From Rhodoferax sp. (GTDB lineage: Bacteria; Pseudomonadota; Gammaproteobacteria; Burkholderiales; Burkholderiaceae_C), in NCBI GenBank assembly GCA_029865675.1, contig JARXAU010000096.1, positions 1-8,447 on the forward strand: a DNA stretch of 8,447 bases, in the 5' to 3' direction. Positions 1 through 6,677 of this stretch are shown in pieces (positions within the stretch are counted from its first letter, which is position 1; each line of letters starts with the position of its first letter). The notes beneath the pieces were generated by a model that saw only the letters and a list, made by a program, of their open reading frames with translations, was not told the origin of the DNA and did no database searches. Made by a program: the position numbers and the translations under genes.

Positions 1-75
1 GGGCTGGTCTTGCAGCGGGTCGCAAGCCATAAACCGGTTGCTGTTGTTGGCGTATGCGAAGTGGTCGCGGCTCAT
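1..75 (-). CDS. 5' end of an unidentified gene running off the window start
   Basis: The minus strand reads ATG at 75-73 and stays open for 25 codons to the window edge (MSRDHFAYANNSNRFMACDP, then LQDQP). A strong Shine-Dalgarno, GGAGG, lies 7 nt upstream of the ATG (bases 87-83), which is the main reason for calling a gene. The fragment is hydrophilic and has no signal peptide or recognisable motif, so I do not assign a product. It is divergent from the EamA-type exporter, and the two share an upstream region of about 114 bases. A plus-strand frame also runs through these bases, but without a comparable ribosome-binding site. Fairly sure it is a gene; function unknown. Confidence 0.6.
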   Translation of the reverse strand, partial: MSRDHFAYANNSNRFMACDPLQDQP

Positions 76-82
76 CGTGTAA

Positions 83-87
83 CCTCC
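83..87 (-). promoter_or_regulatory. Shine-Dalgarno of the partial minus-strand gene
   Basis: The plus strand reads CCTCC, giving GGAGG on the minus strand, 7 nt before ATG at 75. It is the best ribosome-binding site in the first kilobase. It argues that bases 1-75 are translated leftwards and are not the N-terminus of the rightward transporter. Confidence 0.6.
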
Positions 88-120
88 AATGCACCGCATG
101 GTAATCGCAGCGTCTGCGAG

Positions 121-134
121 GCCGCCGCGGCGGC
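121..134. repeat. 14-bp perfect GC palindrome in the divergent intergenic region
   Basis: GCCGCCGCGGCGGC is a perfect spacer-less palindrome lying between the divergent partial gene and the EamA transporter. It could be an operator or cruciform, but GC-rich DNA gives such palindromes by chance. No convincing -10/-35 pair was seen in bases 76-189 on either strand. Confidence 0.3.
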
Positions 135-189
135 AATCCCGCTTACGCCCTGCTACCTAGCCCCGCCCCCCAGCTCCGCTCACAACATC

Positions 190-1101
190 TTGCCGCCCCG
201 TTTCCAACGACCCCTGGCCTACCTGTGCCTGGCTCTTAGCATGACCTTGGTGGGCATCTATGTGGCACTGAGCAAGCCACTGGTGGCAGCCATTCCCGTG
301 TTTCTCCTGGCCTGGATGCGTTTTGGTATCGCTGCGGTGGCCATGGCACTCTGGATCAAAAAGCCCAGGACCGAGCCGCCGCTGAACCGGCGCACCCACA
401 TCCTGCTGTTTTTTGAATCTTTTTTGGGGAACTTCTTATTCTCCATCTGCATGCTGTACGGCGTAAGCATGACCAGCGCCGTTTCTGCCGGGGTCATCTT
501 GGCAGGGATCCCGGCCGTATCGGCTTTGATGAGTGGCATCTTTCTCAAGGAGCGCTTAGGCCCGCGCATCTGGCTGGCCGTGGGCTGCGGCGCGATGGGC
601 ATGGTGATGCTCTCTCTAGGAAAGCCTGCCCCAGGTGAGACGCTTAGCGCCCTTGACGCCGAGCGAGCGCTGTGGGGTAACCTGTTGGTGTTTGGATCTG
701 TGGTGTGCGAGGCAGCGTACATCGTAATTGGCAAGCGGCTAACCGCTGACATCAGCCCCAAACGCATTGCCGCCACCATTAACTTGTATGGCTTTGCACT
801 GATGACACCGGCTGGCCTGTACTTAGCACTGCGCTTTGATTTTGGTGCGGTAGAAGCGTCTTCTTGGGGCTTACTGGTGTTTTATGCACTGGCCGCCAGC
901 GTTGGCACCGTCTGGCTGTGGATGACGGGTTTGAAAACCGTGCCAGCGGGACAGGCCGGTGTTTTTAGCGTCATGCTGCCGCTCACAGCGGCGGCGATAG
1001 GTACTTTTTTCTTCCACGAGCCTTTTAGCACCTTGCAAGCTGGGGCCTTTGCCGTGGCCCTTTTGGGCTTGCTGCTGGCCACCGTACCGGGGCGTCAGTG
1101 A
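190..1101 (+). CDS. DMT superfamily EamA-type transporter (probable metabolite exporter)
   Basis: Probable inner-membrane drug/metabolite transporter of the EamA (RhaT/YdcZ-like) group. The TTG start at 190 gives 303 residues, the usual family length. Two homologous EamA halves, about residues 8-140 and 158-298, make ten hydrophobic helices. Helix 1 is about LAYLCLALSMTLVGIYVAL, and a hallmark segment near the end of the first half reads ISGIFLKERLG-like (MSGIFLKERLG). The matching motif in the second half is FFFHEPFS. The frame is open further upstream to base 10, but that extension is non-hydrophobic and overlaps the divergent gene. An ATG start at 241 would cut into helix 1. No good Shine-Dalgarno precedes 190, so the start is uncertain. 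The substrate cannot be read from sequence; relatives export amino acids, nucleosides or other small metabolites. Its codon use is somewhat richer in T/A than the operon at 2627-7946. Its stop codon abuts an rraA remnant on the other strand. Confidence 0.85.
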   Translation: MPPRFQRPLAYLCLALSMTLVGIYVALSKPLVAAIPVFLLAWMRFGIAAVAMALWIKKPRTEPPLNRRTHILLFFESFLGNFLFSICMLYGVSMTSAVSAGVILAGIPAVSALMSGIFLKERLGPRIWLAVGCGAMGMVMLSLGKPAPGETLSALDAERALWGNLLVFGSVVCEAAYIVIGKRLTADISPKRIAATINLYGFALMTPAGLYLALRFDFGAVEASSWGLLVFYALAASVGTVWLWMTGLKTVPAGQAGVFSVMLPLTAAAIGTFFFHEPFSTLQAGAFAVALLGLLLATVPGRQ

Positions 1102-1102
1102 T

Positions 1103-1357
1103 TGCGCGCTGCGAGGCGCCAACGGCCACCACTAGCACCTGTGCCACGCGGCCCGCGTTGGTATCCACCCAAGCAGTTGACTCCAGTGCCGCTTTGAGGA
1201 TGCTGTTGTCGTCAAGGCACTGGACCGTGAACACCGGTCCAAAAAAGCACTTCAGTCGGCCAAACTCCTTAAACACCGGCGGGAGCACCCGAAACCCTGC
1301 GCTGTCGTTGCCCAAATGCTGGTCAGAGAGATCGGTGGTTGGAAAAAAGCGATGCAT
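1103..1357 (-). pseudogene. Truncated rraA-like remnant (N-terminal half only)
   Basis: From ATG at 1357 the minus strand encodes about 85 residues resembling the N-terminal half of RraA/4-hydroxy-4-methyl-2-oxoglutarate aldolase-like proteins. Matching stretches are TTDLSDQHLG, FRVLPPVFKEFG, FFGPVFTVQCLDDN and ILKAALES, then VLVV. Intact RraA is about 160 residues. The conserved VLVVDGGGSLR region appears here as VLVVAVGASQR, so the Asp-Gly-Gly-Gly motif is degraded, and the linker before it (TAWVDTNAGRVAQ) is longer than usual. Similarity ends exactly where the oppositely oriented EamA transporter ends, and the frame then runs into transporter antisense and stops near base 1025. The C-terminal half, with the active-site and trimer contacts, is absent. 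I infer a deletion or recombination junction. Known RraA proteins inhibit RNase E or act as divalent-metal aldolases; this fragment is unlikely to do either. Family assignment is from recalled sequence, without a search. Confidence 0.65.
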
Positions 1358-1418
1358 AAGGCGGGTAAGAGACGAGAAAAAAGCGGGGTGGCACGCGTAG
1401 CGCACCGAAAGAAATGAT

Positions 1419-1449
1419 TTGCGCCCTGAAAAAGTATTTCCCCTATAGG
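1419..1449 (+). promoter_or_regulatory. Possible sigma70-type promoter for the SWIB gene
   Basis: TTGCGC (1419-1424) is followed 19 bases later by TATAGG (1444-1449), in the only noticeably A/T-rich stretch of the gap between the rraA remnant and the SWIB gene. Spacing is long and both boxes are imperfect, so this is tentative. It would leave a leader of about 80 nt. Confidence 0.25.
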
Positions 1450-1537
1450 AAAGCGGCCTTTTCTCCAGTAGCATGCACCGGCCAGATTCAGAGACTATCT
1501 CTGGCAACATATTTACTTCCCTAAGGACGATCTCACA

Positions 1538-1900
1538 ATGGCAACTGCAAAAAAAGCCCCCGCTAAAAAAGCCGCACCGGCAAAAAAGGTTAGCGCCGTC
1601 AAATCCACCGCCCCCGCAACAAAAGCCGCAGCCACAGCCCCCGCCAAGAAGCGCGCAGTCAATGCGGCTTTCATGAAGCCCCTCACCCCCAGCGCTGCAT
1701 TGGCTGCCGTGGTGGGCGCCACTCCCCTGCCCCGCACTGAAGTGGTGAGCAAATTGTGGGTTTACATCAAAAAGCACAAGCTGCAAGACGCCGCCAACAA
1801 ACGCAACATCAATGCCGATGACAAGCTGAGAGCGGTTTTCGACAAAGCCCAGGTGAGCATGTTTGAAATGGCCGGCCTGATCGGCAAGCACTTGTCGTGA
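1538..1900 (+). CDS. SWIB/MDM2-domain protein with histone H1-like Lys/Ala N-terminal tail
   Basis: A 120-residue basic protein, probably nucleoid- or DNA-associated. Residues 1-40 are a low-complexity tail of KKAPAKK, KKAAPAKK and PAKKRA units, like histone H1 C-terminal tails and bacterial H1-like proteins. Residues about 44-119 form a SWIB domain. It begins with AFMKPLTPSAALAAVVG, continues with LPRTEVVSKLWVYIKKHKLQ, then NKRNINADDKLRAVFDK, and ends FEMAGLIGKHLS. SWIB proteins with this tail occur in many Burkholderiales and in chlamydiae; their exact role is not settled. The start is supported by AAGGA at 1523-1527, 10 nt before the ATG. The gene is monocistronic, closed by the terminator at 1931-1963. 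Domain identity is confident; function is inferred from the tail. Confidence 0.9.
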   Translation: MATAKKAPAKKAAPAKKVSAVKSTAPATKAAATAPAKKRAVNAAFMKPLTPSAALAAVVGATPLPRTEVVSKLWVYIKKHKLQDAANKRNINADDKLRAVFDKAQVSMFEMAGLIGKHLS

Positions 1901-1930
1901 GTTAAGCCGTCAGCTCCCATGCTGGCCTCC

Positions 1931-1963
1931 AAAAAAAAGCCGGTCACAGACCGGCTTTTTTTT
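1931..1963. terminator. Bidirectional rho-independent terminator after the SWIB gene
   Basis: A8, then GCCGGTC (1939-1945), loop ACA, GACCGGC (1949-1955), then T8. The 7-bp GC-rich stem is perfect, and the A and T runs on either side make it work on both strands. It lies 30 bases past the SWIB stop codon. Confidence 0.9.
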
Positions 1964-2001
1964 GACTGGAATACCAAAGAGAACAGTCGCAGGCTTCCCC
2001 A

Positions 2002-2020
2002 GCAAGCTTTAAAAGCTTGC
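2002..2020. repeat. 19-nt perfect palindrome GCAAGCTT-TAA-AAGCTTGC
   Basis: Two perfect 8-base arms around a 3-base centre, in the gap between the SWIB terminator and the small secreted-protein gene. No T-run follows, so it does not look like an intrinsic terminator. It could be an operator for the downstream gene or a structured leader. Apart from it, the terminator and a possible 7-codon leader, nothing else is visible in 1901-2132. Confidence 0.5.
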
Positions 2021-2112
2021 GGTGCCTCCGGACTGCCCGCGCTGGGTTCAGCCTGGGACCCATGCCCGGTGCAATGGGCGTGTTCTGTGCAGGCGTTAGG
2101 ATCACCACCCCG

Positions 2113-2136
2113 ATGAGCCCACTCAAACGCCTGTGA
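2113..2136 (+). other. Possible 7-codon leader ORF overlapping the next start codon
   Basis: ATG at 2113 opens MSPLKRL and ends at TGA 2134-2136, overlapping the GTG (2133-2135) of the next gene as GTGA. AGGA at 2098-2101 could serve this ATG, whereas the GTG itself has no clear ribosome-binding site. The overlap would allow translational coupling. Such short ORFs also arise easily by chance. Confidence 0.25.
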
Positions 2137-2462
2137 AACATCTGAAGCTGTTGGTACTAGCCTGCTTGCTAACCCCAAGCGGCTTTGCGTACGGCGTAGA
2201 CGACGACTACTGCGATGGCTTTCGCAAAGGCTTCACTCAGCGCTACTGCCTTCTTTTGGGCAAGACCGTAATGGATGCGCTACCCCCCGTATGTCCTGAC
2301 CCGGTGCTGGGCGCCGACTCAACACAAGACGGTTACAACCGTGGCTTTTTAGTCGGCCTGAATGCGGCGCAGCTCTGCGAAGAAGGCGACGAGGGTGAGT
2401 CGGACGAAAGGCCACGTCCACCGGGAATAAGTTCACCCCCAGATCTAGGCCTGCAACGCTAA
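2133..2462 (+). CDS. Small secreted or periplasmic protein of unknown function
   Basis: 109 residues from a GTG start. Residues 1-19 form a classic Sec signal peptide: MKH-K basic start, hydrophobic LLVLACLLT core, and SGFA with likely cleavage before YGVDD. There is no lipobox. The mature part is acidic and contains four cysteines, at YCDGF, QRYCLL, PPVCPD and QLCEE, which could form two disulfides in the periplasm. Two segments resemble each other, DGFRKGFTQRYC and DGYNRGFLVGLNAAQLC, sharing DG[FY]-x-[KR]-GF. This hints at an internal duplication. The C-terminal 20 residues are Pro-rich and probably disordered. I do not recognise a family. The start is weakly supported by local signals, but the signal peptide begins right at it. 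It is separated from the methylamine operon by a hairpin at 2474-2504. Confidence 0.65.
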   Translation: MKHLKLLVLACLLTPSGFAYGVDDDYCDGFRKGFTQRYCLLLGKTVMDALPPVCPDPVLGADSTQDGYNRGFLVGLNAAQLCEEGDEGESDERPRPPGISSPPDLGLQR

Positions 2463-2473
2463 AGCAGCGGTGC

Positions 2474-2504
2474 GGTTCGCGCAATTTATAAAATTGCCCG
2501 AACC
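2474..2504. repeat. 31-nt hairpin upstream of the methyltransferase operon
   Basis: GGTTCG-C-GCAATTT-ATA-AAATTGC-C-CGAACC forms a 13-bp stem with one C:C mismatch and a 3-base loop. Outer bases AGCG (2466-2469) and CGCT (2509-2512) can extend it. It begins 12 bases after the small secreted-protein stop, so it may terminate or stabilise that transcript, but only TTT follows. An operator role for the following operon is also possible. Confidence 0.6.
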
Positions 2505-2513
2505 TTTGCGCTG

Positions 2514-2536
2514 ATGGACGATATCAATTAGTCCAT
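2514..2536. promoter_or_regulatory. Candidate operator ATGGAC-N11-GTCCAT
   Basis: Perfect 6-bp inverted arms, 17 bases centre to centre, in an A/T-rich stretch that ends 5 bases before a TTGACA box. The size and place fit a dimeric transcription factor acting on the methyltransferase operon. No regulator gene lies in the window, so the binding protein is unknown. Confidence 0.35.
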
Positions 2537-2541
2537 AAAAT

Positions 2542-2570
2542 TTGACAGGCATGACCCAGGCACTTTGAGT
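2542..2570 (+). promoter_or_regulatory. Possible operon promoter with consensus -35 TTGACA
   Basis: TTGACA (2542-2547) is a perfect -35 box, about 80 bases upstream of the methyltransferase ATG. The sequence 17 bases on, TTGAGT (2565-2570), is a poor -10, so activator help would be needed if this is the promoter. The adjacent inverted repeat at 2514-2536 fits that idea. Confidence 0.3.
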
Positions 2571-2626
2571 TCGGAGCCGGGCGGTTCGCGATCATCAGAC
2601 TTAGACCAACGTGGAGACTCCCTCGC

Positions 2627-4186
2627 ATGACAGAAGAAGCAACAACGCCGGTAAGCCCGGCCCGCCGCCGTGCCGGTCGCGGCAGCGGCAGCATTCGCGT
2701 TGCGCCCTCCACCACCAAGTACCGCAGCCTTAAACACCGCTTCGCCCCCACGCCCATGGTGTCTGAGGACGAGTTGGAGGCCATCCACAACGCCTCGCTC
2801 ACCATCCTAGAAGAAATGGGCATGGATTTCATGCACGAGGGCGCGCGCGAGATTCTGAAAAAAGCCGGGGCGGATGTGCGCCCAGGCTCAGAGCGGGTGC
2901 GCTTTGACCGCAATTTGATTTTGGAGGCCATCAAAACCTGCCCGTCCGAGTTCACCCTGCACGCGCGCAACCCGGAACGCAATGTGCACATTGGCGGCAA
3001 AAACCTGGCCTTTGCCCAGGTCGCCAGCCCGCCCAACGCATCGGACATGCAAGGCGGCAGGCGTGCCGGTAACCAGCAAGACTTTCGCAACCTGGTAAAG
3101 CTGGCACAGCGCTACGACATCATCCACTGCTCGGGTGGCTATCCGGTAGAACCCGTGGATTTGCATGCGTCCATCCGCCATCTGGATTGCCTGTCTGATA
3201 TTGCCAAGCTCACCGATAAAGCTTTTCACGCCTACTCATTAGGCAAAGAGCGCAACCAAGACGGGCTTGAGATTGCCCGGATTGCACGCGGCATCAGCCA
3301 CGAACAACTCGAGCGCGAGCCTTCGCTGTTTTCCATCATCAATAGCTCCTCGCCGCTGCGCCTGGACACGCCCATGCTGCAAGGCATTTTGGAAATGTCC
3401 TCGCGCAACCAGATCATCATGCTCACGCCCTTCACGCTGGCGGGCGCCATGGCGCCAGTGACGATTGCCGGAGCCCTGGCGCAGCAAAACGCCGAGGCGC
3501 TGGCTGGTATTGCGCTCACCCAACTGGTGCGCCCCGGCGCGCCGGTGGTGTATGGCGGCTTCACCAGCAATGTGGACATGAAAAGCGGCGCACCTGCCTT
3601 TGGCACGCCCGAGTACATGAAGGCGGTGCTGGTGGGCGGACAACTGTGCCGCAAATACGGCATTCCCTACCGCACCAGCAACGTGAATGCCGCCAACACC
3701 GTGGACGCGCAGGCGGCCTACGAGTCGGTGTTTTCGCTCTGGGCGCTGACCCAAGCCGGGGGCAACTTCATCATGCACAGCGCGGGTTGGATGGAGGGCG
3801 GTCTGACTGCCTCGTTCGAGAAATTCATCTTGGACTGCGACTTGTTGCAAATGGTGGCCGAATTCTTGACGCCGCTGGACGTGAGCCCGGCCGGTTTGGG
3901 TCTGGACGCGGTGCGCGATGTGGGCCCGGGTGGCCACTACTTTGGCACCGCGCACACGCTGGAGCGTTTTGAGACGGCATTTTACTCGCCCATCATCTCG
4001 GACTGGCGCAATTACGAAACCTGGGACGAGGGCGGTCGCCCCACCGCGTATGACAAGGCGAATGCCGTCTGGCAAAAAGAATTGGCGGCCTATGAGCGCC
4101 CGTATATGGACCCGGCGATTGAGGAAGAACTCGACGCCTTTGTGGCCAAGCGCAAGTCCGAGGGTGGCGCGCCCACCGACTTTTGA
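2627..4186 (+). CDS. MttB/COG5598-family (trimethylamine/betaine-type) methyltransferase, non-pyrrolysine
   Basis: A 519-residue cytosolic protein of the trimethylamine:corrinoid methyltransferase (MttB) superfamily. Characterised non-pyrrolysine members (MtgB, MtpB, MtcB) demethylate quaternary amines such as glycine betaine, proline betaine or carnitine, passing the methyl group to a corrinoid protein. Family signs are the basic N-terminus with ARRRAGRGSG (residues 12-21), the helix SEDELEAIHNASLTILEEMG (46-65), and a TIM-barrel core with GGFTSNVDMKSGAPAFGTPE (about 310-329). The frame has no internal TAG, so it is not a pyrrolysine enzyme. ATG at 2627 is preceded by GTGGAG ten bases upstream. 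The next gene starts 54 bases after the stop and encodes a dimethylglycine dehydrogenase-like protein, pointing to a methylated-amine substrate. No corrinoid protein or corrinoid:folate methyltransferase is nearby. Family assignment is firm; glycine betaine as substrate is inference only. Confidence 0.9.
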   Translation: MTEEATTPVSPARRRAGRGSGSIRVAPSTTKYRSLKHRFAPTPMVSEDELEAIHNASLTILEEMGMDFMHEGAREILKKAGADVRPGSERVRFDRNLILEAIKTCPSEFTLHARNPERNVHIGGKNLAFAQVASPPNASDMQGGRRAGNQQDFRNLVKLAQRYDIIHCSGGYPVEPVDLHASIRHLDCLSDIAKLTDKAFHAYSLGKERNQDGLEIARIARGISHEQLEREPSLFSIINSSSPLRLDTPMLQGILEMSSRNQIIMLTPFTLAGAMAPVTIAGALAQQNAEALAGIALTQLVRPGAPVVYGGFTSNVDMKSGAPAFGTPEYMKAVLVGGQLCRKYGIPYRTSNVNAANTVDAQAAYESVFSLWALTQAGGNFIMHSAGWMEGGLTASFEKFILDCDLLQMVAEFLTPLDVSPAGLGLDAVRDVGPGGHYFGTAHTLERFETAFYSPIISDWRNYETWDEGGRPTAYDKANAVWQKELAAYERPYMDPAIEEELDAFVAKRKSEGGAPTDF

Positions 4187-4200
4187 ACGCCAAACAACTT

Positions 4201-4212
4201 TCAAAGCTTTGA
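4201..4212. repeat. 12-bp palindrome TCAAAGCTTTGA between operon genes
   Basis: A perfect spacer-less palindrome in the 54-base gap between the methyltransferase and the dehydrogenase. Too short to be a convincing terminator and without a T-run after a stem. It may be chance. Confidence 0.25.
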
Positions 4213-4227
4213 CTCTTTCTTTGACAC

Positions 4228-4232
4228 AAGGA
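4228..4232 (+). promoter_or_regulatory. Shine-Dalgarno fixing the GTG start of the dehydrogenase
   Basis: AAGGA lies 8 nt before GTG at 4241. It supports this non-ATG start, which places the FAD-binding beta strand (ARVVVIGGG) immediately at the N-terminus as expected. Confidence 0.7.
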
Positions 4233-4240
4233 ACGCAACA

Positions 4241-6670
4241 GTGAAAACAACAGCACGGGTAGTAGTAATTGGCGGTGGCGTGGTCGGGTGCTCGGTGCTC
4301 TACCACCTGACAAAAAAGGGCTGGAGCGACGTGATGCTGATTGAGCGCGACCAGCTCACATCGGGCTCCACCTGGCACGCGGCGGGCGGCTTTCACACCC
4401 TGAACGGCGACCCCAATGTGGCGATGCTGCAAAGCTACACCGTGAGCCTGTACGAAGAGCTCGAGCGCATTTCCGGCCAAAGCTGCGGCATGCATAAGTC
4501 GCCCGGCATCATGCTGGCCGACACGCCCGAGCGCATGGAGTTTTTGAAAATGACGGTGGCACGTGGCCGTTATTTGGGCATGGAGACCGAAATCATCTCG
4601 GTCAAAGAGGCACTGAACTACTTCCCCTTCATTGAAGAAAAATACTTTCTGGGCGCTCTGCTCGACCCGAACGAAGGCCACCTGGACCCCAGCGGCACCA
4701 CCTACGCCTACGCCAAGGCAGCACGCCTGGGCGGCGCCACCATTGAAGTTCAAACCAAGGTGGAAAGCCTGGAGCAAAAGCCCGACGGCTCCTGGCGCGT
4801 GATCACCACCAAAGGCGTGGTCGAGTGCGAGCACGTGGTCAACGCCGGCGGCCTGTGGGCGCGCGATGTGGGCCGCATGGTGGGCATCGAGCTGCCGGTG
4901 CTGGCCATGGAACACATGTATTTGGTGACGGACGATATTCCTGAGGTGGAAGCGTTTAATAAGAGCGCGGGCAAAGAGATCGGCCACGTCATCGACTTTG
5001 GGGCCGAGAGCTATTTGCGCCAAGAAGGCAAGGGAATGGTCCTGGGCGTGTACGAGCAAGCAGGCAAACCCTGGTCCACCAAAACCACGCCCTGGAGCTT
5101 TGGCCAGGAGCTGCTGCAGCCCGACCTGGACCGCATCGCGCCCTCGCTGGAGATCGCCTTCAAGCATTTCCCTACCCTGGAGAACGCGGGCATCAAACGC
5201 GTGATCAACGGCCCCTTCACCTTTGCACCCGACGGCAACCCGTTGGTGGGCCCCGTACAAGGGCGCACCAATTTCTGGTCCGCCTGTGGCGTGATGGCCG
5301 GTTTCAGCCAGGGCGGCGGCGTAGGTCTGGCGCTCTCCAACTGGATGGTGGACGGCGACCCCGGCTTTGACATCTGGGGCATGGACGTGGCGCGCTACGG
5401 CGACTGGGCTACGCGCACCTACACCAACGCCAAAGTGCGCGAGAACTATTCACGGCGCTTTCGCATCCGCTTCCCCAACGAAGAGCTACCCGCAGGCCGT
5501 CCGCTGCAAACCACCTCGCTGTACGACACCTTCATCGCACAAGGCGCGGTGATGGGCGACTCCTGGGGCATGGAAACACCGCTGTGGTTTGCGCCCTCCG
5601 TGGCCGAAGCCCAAGACGTGGTGTCCTTCCACCGCTCGAACGATTTCCCGCACATCAAGGCCGAATGCAAGGCAGTGCGCGAAGCCGTGGGAGTGACCGA
5701 AATCGCCAACTTCGCCAAGTACGAAATCACCGGCTCGGGCGCCGAGGCCTGGCTGCAAAGCCAGATGACCAACACCCTGCCCAAAATCGGCCGCCTGCAG
5801 TTGTGCCCCATGCTCAATCACCAGGGCAAAATCATCGGCGACTTCACCATTGCCAAAGCGGCGGATGACCGCTTCATGATGTGGGGATCGAGCCAAGCGC
5901 AGGTTTATCACATGCGTTGGTTTGAGCAGACTTTGCCTAAGGACGGATCGGTGGCCATCACGCCCTATGGCATGAAGCTCGTCGGCCTGTCGATTGCCGG
6001 GCCGAAATCGCGCGAACTGCTGCAGCGCCTCACCGACGACGATGTGTCGGGCGAGGCTTTCAAGTTCATGGACTACCGCGAAATGGAAGTCGCCACCGTG
6101 CGCGCCATGGTCAACCGCGTCACCTACACCGGCGACCTGGGCTATGAAATATGGGTAGCACCCGAATACCAGCGCCGCCTGTACGAGAGCATCATGGGAG
6201 CGGGTGCCGATTTGGACATCAAAAACTTTGGCATGCGCGCGCTCTTGTGCCTGCGCTTGGAGAAAAACTTCGGCACCTGGTTCCGCGAGTTCCGCCCCAT
6301 CTACGGCCCGTTCGAAGCGGGTCTGGACCGCTTTGTCAAGCTCGACAAGCACGAGTACATCGGCAAGGCTGCGGCGATCAAGGAAAAAGCCGACGGCCCC
6401 AAGAAGACCCGCATCTTTATGGTGGTGGACGCGCTGGACTGCGACGTGATGGGCGACGAGCCGATTTGGGTGGACGGCAAGGTGGTCGGCTGGGTGACAT
6501 CGGGCGGCTACGGCCACTATGTGGACCAGTCGCTGGCGCAGGGCTACATTCCGACCGAATGCTTTAAGTCTGACATGACGCTGGAGATTGAAATTTTGGG
6601 TGAGCGCCGCCCCGCGCGCCTGCAAATGGACCCGCCCTTCGACCCCGAAGCCAAACGCATGCGCATGTAA
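4241..6670 (+). CDS. FAD-dependent dimethylglycine/sarcosine dehydrogenase-like protein with GcvT domain
   Basis: An 809-residue flavoprotein that should oxidise an N-methyl group and hand the formaldehyde-level carbon to tetrahydrofolate, giving 5,10-methylene-THF. The N-terminal DAO fold spans about residues 5-370. It has the Rossmann motif GGGVVG at 11-16, the ribose-binding Glu at 35, and SGSTWHAAGG, whose His46 matches the histidine that carries covalent FAD in dimethylglycine and sarcosine dehydrogenases. An FAO_M-like linker follows, then GcvT from about 430 and GcvT C-terminal from about 700. GcvT signs are GLSIAGPKSRELLQRL, YTGDLGYEI (629-637) and LRLEKNF (671-677), followed by PIYGPFEAGLDRFVKLDK. 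The full length of 809 fits the family. Start is GTG with AAGGA upstream. It sits second in the operon, 19 bases before soxB-like. The preferred substrate (dimethylglycine, sarcosine or another N-methyl amine) cannot be told from sequence. Confidence 0.92.
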   Translation: MKTTARVVVIGGGVVGCSVLYHLTKKGWSDVMLIERDQLTSGSTWHAAGGFHTLNGDPNVAMLQSYTVSLYEELERISGQSCGMHKSPGIMLADTPERMEFLKMTVARGRYLGMETEIISVKEALNYFPFIEEKYFLGALLDPNEGHLDPSGTTYAYAKAARLGGATIEVQTKVESLEQKPDGSWRVITTKGVVECEHVVNAGGLWARDVGRMVGIELPVLAMEHMYLVTDDIPEVEAFNKSAGKEIGHVIDFGAESYLRQEGKGMVLGVYEQAGKPWSTKTTPWSFGQELLQPDLDRIAPSLEIAFKHFPTLENAGIKRVINGPFTFAPDGNPLVGPVQGRTNFWSACGVMAGFSQGGGVGLALSNWMVDGDPGFDIWGMDVARYGDWATRTYTNAKVRENYSRRFRIRFPNEELPAGRPLQTTSLYDTFIAQGAVMGDSWGMETPLWFAPSVAEAQDVVSFHRSNDFPHIKAECKAVREAVGVTEIANFAKYEITGSGAEAWLQSQMTNTLPKIGRLQLCPMLNHQGKIIGDFTIAKAADDRFMMWGSSQAQVYHMRWFEQTLPKDGSVAITPYGMKLVGLSIAGPKSRELLQRLTDDDVSGEAFKFMDYREMEVATVRAMVNRVTYTGDLGYEIWVAPEYQRRLYESIMGAGADLDIKNFGMRALLCLRLEKNFGTWFREFRPIYGPFEAGLDRFVKLDKHEYIGKAAAIKEKADGPKKTRIFMVVDALDCDVMGDEPIWVDGKVVGWVTSGGYGHYVDQSLAQGYIPTECFKSDMTLEIEILGERRPARLQMDPPFDPEAKRMRM

Positions 6671-6677
6671 GAAAAAG

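Noticed and set aside
10..189. N-terminal extension of the EamA transporter to base 10
   Set aside because: About 60 extra non-hydrophobic residues not expected in the family, and it overlaps a divergent start with a strong Shine-Dalgarno. TTG at 190 gives the normal length.
1358..1891. Upstream extension of the rraA-like frame to base 1891
   Set aside because: This part is antisense to the SWIB gene and its promoter region. RraA similarity begins right at the ATG at 1357.
2627..4186. Pyrrolysine-containing trimethylamine methyltransferase
   Set aside because: The frame has no internal TAG and the neighbourhood has no pyl genes, so this is a non-pyrrolysine family member.
4221..4226. TTGACA as an internal promoter for the dehydrogenase gene
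   Set aside because: A -10 box at normal spacing would fall inside the coding sequence after GTG 4241, so it could not make the full-length message.
3239..5260. Minus-strand open frame of 673 codons opposite the methyltransferase and dehydrogenase
   Set aside because: It lies wholly antisense to two genes with strong family matches, spans their boundary, and reads as His/Gly/Val/Ala/Arg-rich low-information sequence typical of antisense frames in GC-rich DNA.
5486..6625. Minus-strand open frame of 379 codons opposite the GcvT half of the dehydrogenase
   Set aside because: Antisense shadow of a conserved domain, with no recognisable motifs and the same composition bias.
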